Below, piece after piece: positions 54,839-63,461 of a stretch of DNA of 64,000 nucleotides (positions are counted from its first letter, which is position 1; the number at the start of each line of letters is the position of its first letter). The translations under genes were made by a program, and so were the position numbers. Origin of the DNA: Chloroflexota bacterium. GTDB lineage: Bacteria > Chloroflexota > Anaerolineae > Anaerolineales > Villigracilaceae. Where the stretch lies: NCBI GenBank assembly GCA_029782225.1, contig JAKOVF010000178.1, forward strand, positions 24,557-88,556, given 5' to 3'. A model generated the notes under the pieces. That model was not told where the DNA came from and searched no databases. It saw only the letters and a list, made by a program, of their open reading frames with translations.

Positions 54839-56056
54839 TTATAGCCAATCCCTTATCAATTTCTTTTCGCCGATGTAGATCTCGTTCGGGCTGGACGGGT
54901 CGAGCGCCCATTTGATCCGGGCGATCCCCTCGGTCACGTCCTTCACTGTCCCTGAGAAAGAGATACGGATGTGACCTTCCATCCCAAATTCCTTCCCGGG
55001 CACCACGACGACCAGCGCCTTCTTGAGCAGGAATTTCGAAAGTTCCACCGAATTCGTGGAGAACGCGCGCAAGTCTGGCAAAGCGTAGAACGTGCCCTTG
55101 GGCTCGATCAGCCGCGCGCCGTTGAAGCTTTTCATCTCCTGCAACAGGACATTGCGATTGTTCTCGATCTGCAGACGCAGCGCCTCGATCACGGACTGTA
55201 AGCCGTTCAGCGCGCCCTCCGCTGCGCTCTGGCTGACAGGGGATACCCCCGAAGTGGTTTGCGCCGTGACATTGGTCATCACCCGGACCATGTCACGCGG
55301 CGCCACCACCCACCCCACGCGGAAGCCGGTCATGCCATACAGCTTTGCCACACCGTTGATCACAATGACATTGGTGTTCTCGATATCCTTCTTCATATAG
55401 TTGTAGGCAGGCACGGCCACATTGCGATCAAAGGTCAACTTGTGGTAAATATCGTCGCAGACCAGGTAGATTCCCTTCCGTTCACAAAAGTCCACCAGCT
55501 TCCCGATTAATTCCGGTGGATAGATTTCGCCGGATGGATTATTCGGGCTGTTGACAATGATCGCACGCGTGTAGCCGGTCACTGCTCTTTCGATGTCCTC
55601 GAAGCGCGGAGTGAAAGTGCCATCCTCGGGCGTGACAATGACCGGCACACCGTAGCACATCTTGATGATCTCAGGATATGAGACCCAGTACGGCGCCAGG
55701 ACAATCACTTCGTCCTGCGGGTTGAGAATGGTATAGAAAATATTGAACAGGGATTGCTTGGCCCCGTTGGTGACGATCACGTTTTCGGGTGCGACCAGCC
55801 GGTTATAGTTTTCCTCTGTATAACGGATGATCGCCTTTTTGAGGGCAGGTGTCCCATCAGCCGGTGTGTACTTCACTTCGCCGCTGGTCAATTTTGCGGC
55901 AGATGAAAGGATGGCATTGATGGGCGTCTTATTCTTTGGTTCACCGATCCCGAGATGGATGACCGGTTCCCCACGTTCACGCAAGAGGCGGGCTTCTTCG
56001 TTGAGCGCCAGCGTCGGTGATTCGGCAATTTCAGTTGCCAGCTTGCTGAGTTTCAT
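54839..56056 (-). CDS. Class I/II PLP-dependent aminotransferase (aspartate aminotransferase-like)
   Basis: 405 residues. Blocks: IHLGIGEP, NGAKQSLFN for cofactor binding, NSPNNPSGEIY, D and Y in CDDIYHKL, and the Schiff-base Lys in NGVAKLYGMTGFRVGW, with Arg in the carboxylate-binding MTGFR. The residue before the active Lys is Ala rather than the common Ser. It probably converts aspartate and 2-oxoglutarate to oxaloacetate and glutamate, which fits the adjacent pckA. Exact specificity cannot be read. Confidence 0.92.
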   Translation of the reverse strand: MKLSKLATEIAESPTLALNEEARLLRERGEPVIHLGIGEPKNKTPINAILSSAAKLTSGEVKYTPADGTPALKKAIIRYTEENYNRLVAPENVIVTNGAKQSLFNIFYTILNPQDEVIVLAPYWVSYPEIIKMCYGVPVIVTPEDGTFTPRFEDIERAVTGYTRAIIVNSPNNPSGEIYPPELIGKLVDFCERKGIYLVCDDIYHKLTFDRNVAVPAYNYMKKDIENTNVIVINGVAKLYGMTGFRVGWVVAPRDMVRVMTNVTAQTTSGVSPVSQSAAEGALNGLQSVIEALRLQIENNRNVLLQEMKSFNGARLIEPKGTFYALPDLRAFSTNSVELSKFLLKKALVVVVPGKEFGMEGHIRISFSGTVKDVTEGIARIKWALDPSSPNEIYIGEKKLIRDWL

Positions 56057-56190
56057 TGCGACTCCTGATTAAAAAGTTCACCTGGTCAGCCGGAAAGCGG
56101 ACCAGGCGCTATGTTGCATAAAGACACGCCCAGACTCGCAGGGCGCGTATTATTCCCAGTTATTATGTGAAAAATGCCTTTCACGGTGTG

Positions 56191-56196
56191 ATTATA
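56191..56196 (-). promoter_or_regulatory. Candidate -10 box upstream of the aminotransferase-pckA operon
   Basis: TATAAT on the - strand (ATTATA here), 134 nt upstream of the aminotransferase start. No fitting -35 is seen. Position in a 154-bp gap supports it weakly. Confidence 0.25.
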
Positions 56197-56210
56197 CCTT
56201 ACGTGCATTT

Positions 56211-57419
56211 TCAGGGGACGTAGGTGACTACAAGCTTTGGGCCGGTGGAGGATTCCCTGCTGGAATACTCGGTCATGGCGGTACCACTGGCAGCGATCAT
56301 CATGACTCCATAGTTCTCATCCGGATAATCGATCCAGTTCTCGACCATGACCGTGTCCAGAGCCACAGTACGCACACATCTGGCGCTGTTGTTGAGCGCA
56401 AGCTCTCCGAACGGCGCAAAATCGTCATAGAAAGGCTGGTCATTCCAGGTCACATTCTCCACCCACGGTTCGAGGATCTCCCAAAACTCAACTGTGTAGT
56501 TCGATGTCTTGGATACGTCAATATACAGCGTTGCACTCTCAACGGTGCTGCCCATAGGAATACTGCTCAGGTCAAACCGCATCAGGACACGCTTCTCCTT
56601 GCTGCCAAACTCGACCTGAAGCTTTGGCGCTTTTTCATTAGATGAATCTGGCTTGTCGGCGTCGACCCAGGTATCCTGTGCAGCCACAAACCCGGTAGAC
56701 GGATACGCCGCGCAAGCAGCACTCGGGGTCGTGGATGCAGTGGAATTTAATGGAATTGTTGCAGTGGCTGTGGGCGTCCGTGTGGGAGTTGCGCTGGCAG
56801 AGCCGGGCGTGCTGCTCGCCGGGCCGGGCTCCGAGGTTCGCGTGGAGGTTGCAGATGAACTGCTCGTGGCAGTGCGCAGGGAAGCTGGAGGCGTAGACCC
56901 GGGTGGATTCAAAGGGCCGGTGAAAGGGGTCGGTGTGAAGGTGGAAGGGACGAAGGCTGTATCTGTCACCACGGCGGCCGTATCCGCGGGTGGAGCGGTG
57001 ATCGACAGGGTGAAATCGGGGGATCCGGTCACCTGAAAAGTGGGCCGGGTACTCGTGGGCAATGGAATGGTCGAGGTTGGGACCGGCAGGCTCATCTCGT
57101 GGGCCATCGTGGCAACCCTCAGATTAATATCCGGATCAAAAGGGTTGTCGTCCACCATGGCCGCCTGGACCACACCCAGGCCCACAGCCGGAAACGAAGT
57201 GCCAAGAGGATACTTACTATAATCAGCCGTTTCTCTGGCGTGCAGGTCAACGGGCAAATAGGAAGTGGAATCCGTCTCACGCGACCAGATAGGGAGCAGA
57301 GTAGCTAGAACGGCCAGGAACAGGAATACAACCACAAATAACGACAGGCGCTCCCAACGGCGCATATGAGCCAGCATGGAAGAAAGCCGCACAAGGAGGC
57401 CCCGGCCGCTTGGATTCAT
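56211..57419 (-). CDS. Membrane-anchored surface protein with C-terminal DNRLRE-type domain
   Basis: 402 residues. A signal anchor (about 25-45) precedes a long Ser/Thr/Pro-rich low-complexity stalk (about 110-235). The C-terminal 165 residues match the DNRLRE/disaggregatase-related fold: AQDTWVDADKPDSSN, LMRFDLSSIPMGSTVESATLYIDV, W-ENVTWNDQP and GPKLVVTYVP. Such domains occur in extracellular adhesion and carbohydrate-associated proteins. It overlaps the HD-GYP gene by 4 nt, which ties it to a c-di-GMP enzyme. Confidence 0.88.
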   Translation of the reverse strand: MNPSGRGLLVRLSSMLAHMRRWERLSLFVVVFLFLAVLATLLPIWSRETDSTSYLPVDLHARETADYSKYPLGTSFPAVGLGVVQAAMVDDNPFDPDINLRVATMAHEMSLPVPTSTIPLPTSTRPTFQVTGSPDFTLSITAPPADTAAVVTDTAFVPSTFTPTPFTGPLNPPGSTPPASLRTATSSSSATSTRTSEPGPASSTPGSASATPTRTPTATATIPLNSTASTTPSAACAAYPSTGFVAAQDTWVDADKPDSSNEKAPKLQVEFGSKEKRVLMRFDLSSIPMGSTVESATLYIDVSKTSNYTVEFWEILEPWVENVTWNDQPFYDDFAPFGELALNNSARCVRTVALDTVMVENWIDYPDENYGVMMIAASGTAMTEYSSRESSTGPKLVVTYVP

Positions 57420-59194
57420 TCAGCCTCATACCAGTTGATAAAACTCACAAAGGGATCAACCAGGCCCGGGTCGAAGTATTTCCCCTTTTGCTCGCTGATG
57501 TACTGCAGCGTTTCCTCTCTGGAAAGGCCCGAGCGATACGGACGGTCACTGGTCATCGCATCCCACACATCCACGAGCGCGAAGATACGCGCGGGCAAGG
57601 GGATCTGCTCCCCTTTCAACGCGTAGGGATAACCCGCGCCATCCCAGTGCTCATGATGGTACATGGGAATGTCCAGGCTCGTTTCGAGGAATTTGATACC
57701 TTTGAGGGACTGTTCTGCAAACTGAGGGTGCTGCCGCATGATGCTCCATTCCTCATCGGTCAGGCGGCCGGGCTTGTTCAGGATCGCATCCGGAATCCCC
57801 ATTTTGCCGATGTCATGGAGCAGCGAACCACGCCAGATTTGAACCAGCGCCTCTCCCGCGACGCCGAGCGAGGCTGCAAAATCCTTTGCAATTTGCGCCA
57901 CTCTCGAGGTGTGCCCCAGGACTTCCTTATCCCGCAACTCCAGAGTATGCGACCACCCGAGCAGCGTGGAGTCATAGGCTTCCACCAATTCGGCCTTTGA
58001 CCGGTCCAGGCTGGAGACCATTTCGTTGAAGGAACGCGCGAAAAGTTCCAGTTCATCATTCGTGCGCACATCGACGCTCACGCCAGCCTCCCCCCGTTCG
58101 ACCGCCCGCGTCGCCTGAACCAGCCGGATGAGCGGACGCGTGATCAGGTTGGCAAGGTTGATGCCCACCAGGATGACCAGCAGGGTCGCAAGTGTGAGCA
58201 GCAGAAGAAGCTGAAGCCGGGTCGCACGGCTCGCATTGACCAGGAAGAACTCTGAAAGAGACACACCCAGGATGCCCATATCGCGCTGACCGCGCGCCTC
58301 CCACGGACCGAGGAGCTCTGAATAATTCACATTGCTGGAAGTGACTTCGCGGCGCGTCCCCAGGTCACGCTTCACACTCTGGGCATCCTGCTCAGCCAGT
58401 ATTTCCCCGGCCAGAGCCGGATCGATGGGAGTAGTGGACACAAATGTGCTGGCAAGAGGCGTTCCATCAACGGAATACAGCGTAACCTGCGCCAGAGTGT
58501 CCTCGCGCATTTCCCGCACAAGAGTATTCAGCGTCTTCCCCACCAGCAGGATCCCCATTAAACGGCCCTCTTTATCAACGACAGGGCCCGATACGTAAAA
58601 AACATTCCCAACATCCGTGGCAACAAAACCGGAGTATTTGTCGCCGAGAGAATCCGTCTTATTCTTCATGATCTTCGTGACCATGTCCATTTCGCTGAAG
58701 AACCGGTCCCCGCCAGAAAAGTAGTACTCCTCCAATTTCCCCCCGGGGATATGCTTCATCGAGAGCACCGTGTCGCCGCGCGGACCAAGGAACTCCACCG
58801 CCTCCTCATGATTGTTCACAACCACGCCAAAGGTCAGTTCCCGCAAATGAACCGCATCGCCCTGCGAGAGCGCCTCAGGGACTCCTTCCGTGAAACTGAG
58901 CTGCCTGAGCATGGAGAGCAGCCGCGTTTCCTCGGCGGTCATATCCTCTGAGGCGAGCCGTCCCACCTCGATCAGTTGATTCGAGAACCGCTCATCCACC
59001 GTATCGAAAACAATCTTGGTCATGAGCAGGGATGCGCCGAATGCCATGGCCAGCGCCAGGGCAAAATAAGGCAGCGTGATCTTCGTCCGGAGCGGCACGC
59101 GCACTTTCGGCAGGTCCGCGGCATCCTCTGCTTTCAACCCCGTCCCAGGCTTGCTCGATAAAAAACCCCCAATGGTGGATCTTAACTGTTTCAT
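57416..59194 (-). CDS. Cache-HAMP-HD-GYP c-di-GMP phosphodiesterase
   Basis: 592 residues. Transmembrane helix (about 38-60), an extracytoplasmic Cache-like sensor (about 65-320), a second helix (about 318-342), HAMP (about 340-395), then the HD-GYP domain: H460-D461 in LLHDIGKMGIPD and HHEHWDGAGYP at 513-523, with ALVDVWDAMTSDRPYR. HD-GYP enzymes hydrolyse c-di-GMP, lowering attachment signals. It is upstream in the operon with a stalked surface protein. Its TATAAT-N7-ATG start suggests a leaderless message. Confidence 0.93.
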   Translation of the reverse strand: MKQLRSTIGGFLSSKPGTGLKAEDAADLPKVRVPLRTKITLPYFALALAMAFGASLLMTKIVFDTVDERFSNQLIEVGRLASEDMTAEETRLLSMLRQLSFTEGVPEALSQGDAVHLRELTFGVVVNNHEEAVEFLGPRGDTVLSMKHIPGGKLEEYYFSGGDRFFSEMDMVTKIMKNKTDSLGDKYSGFVATDVGNVFYVSGPVVDKEGRLMGILLVGKTLNTLVREMREDTLAQVTLYSVDGTPLASTFVSTTPIDPALAGEILAEQDAQSVKRDLGTRREVTSSNVNYSELLGPWEARGQRDMGILGVSLSEFFLVNASRATRLQLLLLLTLATLLVILVGINLANLITRPLIRLVQATRAVERGEAGVSVDVRTNDELELFARSFNEMVSSLDRSKAELVEAYDSTLLGWSHTLELRDKEVLGHTSRVAQIAKDFAASLGVAGEALVQIWRGSLLHDIGKMGIPDAILNKPGRLTDEEWSIMRQHPQFAEQSLKGIKFLETSLDIPMYHHEHWDGAGYPYALKGEQIPLPARIFALVDVWDAMTSDRPYRSGLSREETLQYISEQKGKYFDPGLVDPFVSFINWYEAE

Positions 59195-59201
59195 AAGCCT
59201 G

Positions 59202-59207
59202 ATTATA
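59202..59207 (-). promoter_or_regulatory. Consensus -10 box giving a leaderless start for the HD-GYP gene
   Basis: TATAAT on the - strand is 7 nt before the ATG, the same spacing as the GntR gene. No ribosome site lies between them. Confidence 0.55.
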
Positions 59208-59264
59208 AATGCTCAGGCGGCTTTCGGGCTTTCAGGTACATAACAGGCCCTCACCCATCCCCGG

Positions 59265-59299
59265 CCCTTCCCTCTCCCAACCTGTGGGAGAGGAAAGGG
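59265..59299. repeat. Hairpin repeat CCCTTCCCTCTCCCA
   Basis: CCCTTCCCTCTCCCA (59265-59279) faces TGGGAGAGGAAAGGG (59285-59299) across a 5-nt loop, with one mismatch. It lies between the phospholipase-like gene and the HD-GYP gene and could end the former's transcript, though no T-run follows. Confidence 0.55.
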
Positions 59300-59341
59300 A
59301 GAAATGCAAAAGATGATGAAGGATAAATACTAAAGGACTGT

Positions 59342-60559
59342 CTACTGGCAGGGAAACTCGGCCGGGTTCAACTCATGCGCCTGGTTCCACAGGTTCTCGT
59401 ATTCCTTCAGATAAAGCGCGGCAATCTCTGCATTATCCAAGATGATGACGTTCTCCTCGTTCGCATCATCTGCGCTGGACGAATAGTTCAGTGAGCCCGT
59501 GACAACGATCGAGTTATCGATGATGATGATCTTGTCATGCAGGAAACTGGAGTTGCCATCCTGCCGCACCGGCACATTGGCGCAGAAGAACGTTTTCAAC
59601 TCGGAGCTGGGGCTGTTGCTGCTGAAGGTCTCGTAGACTCCCTGCACATCTACGCCCGCGGCCGCGCGGTCGATCATGGACTTCGCCAGTGGATAATCGG
59701 TGAAGCTGAAAGCCAGAAAGCGGATGCTGGTCTGGGCGTCGTTCACGAGCGCAATGAGCTGGCTCACCACGTGGTCTTCGGCGGAGAACAATACCTGAAT
59801 CGGGGTGCCATCGAGGATGGTCCACTGCTGGTTGACCGTGGAAGGTGCGCGCGGCCCAAGCTGTGCAGTCCACAGCTCCTGCCATTCGCGTTCGTAGATG
59901 AGCGCAACTTCCGGCGAATGGATGGCGATGACGTTATTGTTCTGCTTGTAGATGCCGTTGACCGTGATGTTGGTAGAGCCGGTCCACAGGATCTGCTGAT
60001 CGAAGATCCAGAACTTGCTGTGCATCAGCGCCGTGCGGCCCGCATCATCCTTGACCTCGATGCCTGCCGCCGTTAAAACGGCAAACTGGCCCCGCCCGGG
60101 CTGTGCGTCGATGCCCAGCCCGTTTTCGTCATCCGTTACCCAGCGGACATCCACGCCGCGGTTGTGCGCCGCGACCAGGGCCTGGGCGACGCGCGGCAGG
60201 TTGAACTCAAAGGATGCAATATGAATGCTCGTCTGCGCCGCGCCGATCAGTGCGATCAGTTTTTCCTCGATGGACCCGGCCGGGTTCGCCGGGTCCTTCA
60301 TGGTCAGCGGATCGGTGAAGTAGACATCCCACCAACGAGGAGCCGCCGGCGCGGTAGGTGTGGGCGGTACATCGACGACCGGCGTTGACGTTTCGGGCTG
60401 AACGACAATGGTTGGAGTTTCCGTAGGAGGCGAGACGGTAACAGTATCCGTTGGGGGCAACGGACTCTGGGTAAAGGGATCGGAGGGCAGAGGCAGCGGG
60501 ATGGGCGCACAGGCGGCGAGGATGAAAGCCAGGATGAGCCCCGCGCGCTTCGGAATCAC
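59342..60559 (-). CDS. Lipoprotein with two phospholipase-D (HKD) motifs
   Basis: 405 residues. A lipoprotein signal with lipobox LAAC (C17) and a Pro/Thr-rich linker (to about 75) place it on the outer side of the membrane. Two HxKxxxxD motifs are intact: H180-K182-D187 followed by GSTN, and a second in FLHDKIIIID followed by GSLNYS. The family includes phospholipase D, cardiolipin synthases and nucleases; secretion and size are closest to Nuc-type endonucleases or phosphatidyl hydrolases. It overlaps fabD by 4 nt. Confidence 0.9.
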   Translation of the reverse strand: MIPKRAGLILAFILAACAPIPLPLPSDPFTQSPLPPTDTVTVSPPTETPTIVVQPETSTPVVDVPPTPTAPAAPRWWDVYFTDPLTMKDPANPAGSIEEKLIALIGAAQTSIHIASFEFNLPRVAQALVAAHNRGVDVRWVTDDENGLGIDAQPGRGQFAVLTAAGIEVKDDAGRTALMHSKFWIFDQQILWTGSTNITVNGIYKQNNNVIAIHSPEVALIYEREWQELWTAQLGPRAPSTVNQQWTILDGTPIQVLFSAEDHVVSQLIALVNDAQTSIRFLAFSFTDYPLAKSMIDRAAAGVDVQGVYETFSSNSPSSELKTFFCANVPVRQDGNSSFLHDKIIIIDNSIVVTGSLNYSSSADDANEENVIILDNAEIAALYLKEYENLWNQAHELNPAEFPCQ

Positions 60560-61503
60560 TGGCTCTCCAGGGCGGTAAAGTCCTGCGGGCTGCCGAGGGT
60601 CCGATGAGCGGCTTCGGGCGAGATGCGCTTGATGAGGCCGCCGAGCACGGAGCCTGTCCCCACTTCCGCGAACGTTCGGATCCCCTGCCCTGTCATGAAC
60701 CTGACCGAATCCGTCCAGCGCACGCGCGACTGCATCTGCGATTTGATGTCGGCGCGGGCCTCGTCGGGCGAGGTCAGCGGCGCAGCATGCACGTTCCCGA
60801 TCACAGGGATGTGCAGTTCACCGAACGGTGCGGCGTCCACCGCGGCATTCCAATCTGCTTGAATGGAATCCATCAACGGGGAGTGCGCGGCGATGCTGAC
60901 AGCCAGCGGCAGGGCGCGCTTTGCCCCGGCGGCCTTCGCTCCGGCAATGGCGCGGTCCACAGCGGACTTTGCGCCTGAGATGACCACCTGCCCCGGGCAG
61001 TTGTCGTTGGCAACCTGCACGATCTCGGCCTCCGTGCTGGCTTCGGCACAGACTTTATCAAGGGTTGGAATGTCGAGGCCCAGGATGGCGGCCATTCCGC
61101 CGGGCGCCAGTTCGCCGGCGCGCTTCATCAGCTCGCCGCGAACCCGCACGAGACGCAGACCGTCCGCAAAGGTCAGTGCACCACAGGCCGCGAGAGCAGA
61201 GAGTTCGCCGAGCGAATGCCCGGCCAGCGCGGCAGGCTGGAGATCCGGGTAGAGACGCGAAAATGCCCGGTAGGCCGCGAGGGAATGGATGTAGAGCGCC
61301 GGCTGGGTGTTGACCGTGTCATTTAAGTCGGCGTCCGGCCCATCCCACATGATCCCCGAAAAAGGAAAGCCGAGAATCTCATCCGCTTCGTCAAAGACCT
61401 GCTTTGCGGCAGGATAGGCCAGAGCAAGCTCGCGGCCCATGCCAACGGCCTGCGAGCCCTGGCCGGGGAATACAAAGGCGGTGGTGGTGGGATCGAGGTT
61501 CAT
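60556..61503 (-). CDS. fabD: Malonyl-CoA:acyl-carrier-protein transacylase FabD
   Basis: 315 residues from the ATG at 61503, which has GGGAG 6 nt upstream; an upstream ATG at 61560 would add 19 residues without homology. It loads malonyl units onto ACP for fatty-acid synthesis. Blocks: VFPGQGSQAVGMG, nucleophile S97 in AGHSLGELSAL, Arg in LVRVRGELM, and His in SIAAHSPLMDS. Lies 107 nt after rpmF, as in many bacteria where rpmF heads a fatty-acid synthesis operon. Confidence 0.96.
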   Translation of the reverse strand: MNLDPTTTAFVFPGQGSQAVGMGRELALAYPAAKQVFDEADEILGFPFSGIMWDGPDADLNDTVNTQPALYIHSLAAYRAFSRLYPDLQPAALAGHSLGELSALAACGALTFADGLRLVRVRGELMKRAGELAPGGMAAILGLDIPTLDKVCAEASTEAEIVQVANDNCPGQVVISGAKSAVDRAIAGAKAAGAKRALPLAVSIAAHSPLMDSIQADWNAAVDAAPFGELHIPVIGNVHAAPLTSPDEARADIKSQMQSRVRWTDSVRFMTGQGIRTFAEVGTGSVLGGLIKRISPEAAHRTLGSPQDFTALESQ

Positions 61504-61610
61504 GAAATCTCCCGGTAGATCACGCTTGAAGCGCGACCTTCTCAGCGCGAAGTTTTGCACTTAAACACAAACGGGCCGTGAACGTCACGACCCGTTTTGC
61601 CCGAAAGGGA

Positions 61611-61811
61611 TTATGCAGCGGGTTTCTTTTCTTTCTTGACTTCGACGACTTCACGGCCGTCGTAGAAACCGCAGTTGGGGCAGACGGTATGCGGGAGGCG
61701 CATGGAGCCGCAGTTGGAACAGGCGACAAGGTTGCGCGGTTGCAGGGCATCCTGCGAGCGGCGGCGGTCGCGGCGGCCCTTGGAATGTTTGCGCTTTGGA
61801 TGTGGGGGCAT
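61611..61811 (-). CDS. rpmF: 50S ribosomal protein L32
   Basis: 66 residues. The basic N-terminus PKRKHSKGRRDRRRS and a zinc ribbon (CSNCG and CPNCG) are diagnostic. AAGGAG lies before the ATG. First gene of the rpmF-fabD-lipoprotein operon. Confidence 0.97.
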   Translation of the reverse strand: MPPHPKRKHSKGRRDRRRSQDALQPRNLVACSNCGSMRLPHTVCPNCGFYDGREVVEVKKEKKPAA

Positions 61812-61840
61812 GTCTTTCTCCTTATTGTGACAAGAACATG

Positions 61841-61867
61841 CCGGGCGTTGGTGCCCGGCGTTTTTTT
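61841..61867. promoter_or_regulatory. Hairpin in the rpmF leader (T-run on the + strand)
   Basis: CCGGGC and GCCCGG enclose GTTGGT; T7 follows on the + strand at 61861-61867. On the - strand it falls in the rpmF 5' leader, about 30 nt before the start codon. It may be a + strand terminator guarding rpmF, or a regulatory hairpin of the ribosomal-protein message. Confidence 0.5.
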
Positions 61868-61881
61868 GTGCAAGCTGGCTG

Positions 61882-61910
61882 ATTATATAGGTTGGTTAGT
61901 GGGGTGTCAA
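61882..61910 (-). promoter_or_regulatory. Consensus sigma-70-type promoter of rpmF
   Basis: On the - strand TTGACA (61905-61910) and TATAAT (61882-61887) are separated by exactly 17 nt. Both boxes match the consensus at all six positions. Transcription would start near 61875, about 64 nt before the rpmF ATG. Confidence 0.85.
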
Positions 61911-61927
61911 GCTGCAGGTTGAAGGTG

Positions 61928-63079
61928 TCAGGCGTCGAGAGGAGAGGGGAGCTGGATGAGGAGCGATCCGGCGGCATTGATGGAATCTGAGGATTGGAGA
62001 ACGACGCGATATTCTGCTTTCTCTTCTTTGATCTCGTCGAGCGGGGATCTCACTGCCATTCCGCCACGCTGGAGGACGTGGGTGTAGATCATGGTGGTCT
62101 TGACATCTTTGTGGCCGAGAAGTTCCTGCACAGTGCGGATGTCGTAGCCGCTTTCGAGGAGATGGGTGGCAAAGCTGTGCCGGAAGGTATGGCAGGTCAC
62201 ATGCTTGTCGATGCGGGCCTGGCGCGCGGCGGAGCGGACGGCCTTCTGGAGGCTGGATTCGTTGAGGTGGTGGCGCTGTTTGACGCCGCTGACCGGATCG
62301 ATGGAAAAGTCCGGCGCGGGGAAGACGTACTGCCAGGCGAACTCGCGGCTGGCGTTGGGGAACTTCCGCTCGAGGGCATAGGGCAGATAAACGGTCCCGA
62401 GGCCCTGCAAGAGGTCCGACTCGTGGCGGGCTTTGACCTGCTGGAGGTGAAGGCGCAGCGGTTCGAGCAGGGTACCGGGGAACATCGTCACGCGGTCGTT
62501 CTCCCCTTTCCCATCGCGGACGATGATCTGGCGGTTGGCGAAATCGAGGTCCTTGACGCGCAGGCGCAGGACTTCCATGAGGCGGAGTCCGCTGCCGTAC
62601 ATGAGCTGGGCCATGATCCGGTAGATGCCGTCCATCTTCTCGATGACCCTTTTCGCTTCGTCGCGGGAGAGGACGGTGGGGACGCGCTTCGGCCGCGTCG
62701 GCCGGATCGGGACGAGGGCCGCATCATCCAGCTCCATGTTGAGAACGTGGCGATAGAGGAAGAGGATGGCGCTGATGGCCTGGTTCTGGGTGGAGGCGGC
62801 AACGTCCCGGCGGTTGACGAGGTCAGTGATGAAGCTGTTGATCTCAGCCACACCCATCTCACGGGGATGACGTTTGCCGTGGAAGAGGATGTACTGCCGC
62901 ACCCATGAGACGTAGGTCGTTTCGGTGCGGAGGGAATAGTGTCGGTTGCGCAGGGCTTCGCTGTACTGGTCGAGGAGCTTTTTTCCCTTCGTGAACGATG
63001 TCTCCTTTGGAGATGATTTCCCCTGTGGGGATTTCGGCGGGAATGGAGCATTGGAAGGCGGCAGTGGGAAGTTTGGCAT
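61928..63079 (-). CDS. intI: Integron integrase IntI
   Basis: 383 residues, a tyrosine recombinase. Catalytic residues are all present: R166 in [13 protein letters not shown]191, H297 and R300 in [14 protein letters not shown]323 in LGHKDV and Y332 in IYTHVL. What marks it as an integron integrase is the extra segment at about 232-255 ([22 protein letters not shown]) followed by DPVSG, RHHL and QKAVR, and the end [12 protein letters not shown]. The N-terminus has [19 protein letters not shown]. It points away from the cassette side, as in other integrons. No frameshift, so probably active. Unlike many, it has a Pro/Ser-rich N-terminal extension of about 30 residues. Confidence 0.95.
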   Translation of the reverse strand: MPNFPLPPSNAPFPPKSPQGKSSPKETSFTKGKKLLDQYSEALRNRHYSLRTETTYVSWVRQYILFHGKRHPREMGVAEINSFITDLVNRRDVAASTQNQAISAILFLYRHVLNMELDDAALVPIRPTRPKRVPTVLSRDEAKRVIEKMDGIYRIMAQLMYGSGLRLMEVLRLRVKDLDFANRQIIVRDGKGENDRVTMFPGTLLEPLRLHLQQVKARHESDLLQGLGTVYLPYALERKFPNASREFAWQYVFPAPDFSIDPVSGVKQRHHLNESSLQKAVRSAARQARIDKHVTCHTFRHSFATHLLESGYDIRTVQELLGHKDVKTTMIYTHVLQRGGMAVRSPLDEIKEEKAEYRVVLQSSDSINAAGSLLIQLPSPLDA

Positions 63080-63155
63080 GATGGGTGACCTTCGGTGTGA
63101 GGAGTGGGGATGGTGGATCGGTAGATTGGTAATTGGTAATCAGGCGGGTGGACTA

Positions 63156-63184
63156 TTGATTTTTGGCGGGTGGCCCCCTATAAT
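63156..63184 (+). promoter_or_regulatory. Candidate cassette promoter Pc
   Basis: TTGATT (63156-63161) and TATAAT (63179-63184) with a 17-bp spacer on the + strand, pointing from intI toward the cassettes. The -10 is a full consensus match and the -35 matches 4 of 6. Position between intI and attI is where many integrons keep their cassette promoter. Transcription would begin near 63191. Confidence 0.65.
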
Positions 63185-63299
63185 GGGGTCATGGCGGTCT
63201 TAGAATGTGCGTTTTAGGTCCCGGTTGTAACGCTTGCTGAGCGGGTGGAAGAATTCACGGAATCAGATTTACGGGTAAATTCGTCGGTTTTGGTCCCTG

Positions 63300-63419
63300 G
63301 AGCGGCCGGAAGTTCGTTGTCCACCTTTTAAATATAAAGGCCGTTAAGCGGAAAGTTTCCGCATAATACCACAATTTGGTGTCTTAAGCGGACTTCGTCC
63401 GCTTACACAATAGTTGGGC
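63300..63419 (+). other. Candidate attI recombination site
   Basis: Two sites fit the GTTRRRY core: GTTAAGC at 63343-63349 and GTTGGGC at 63413-63419. TTAAGCGGA occurs twice in direct orientation exactly 40 bp apart (63344, 63384), and the second copy forms a hairpin with TCCGCTTA at 63398-63405; another hairpin is GCGGAAAGTTTCCGC at 63348-63362. The second core sits just before the first cassette gene and is the best insertion point. No RYYYAAC partner is found upstream, so this is attI-like rather than attC-like. Confidence 0.45.
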
Positions 63420-63461
63420 GGCTGAAAGTAGAAACACGTGATTTCAATTTTTGGAGAAAGA

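Noticed and set aside
61994..62908. 304-codon open frame on the + strand opposite intI
   Set aside because: It runs antisense to a clear integrase, has a low-complexity acidic translation with no family resemblance, and reflects GC-rich codon positions of intI.
63343..63419. attC site of a preceding cassette
   Set aside because: No RYYYAAC partner complementary to GTTGGGC is found upstream, and the segment adjoins intI, so attI is the better reading.
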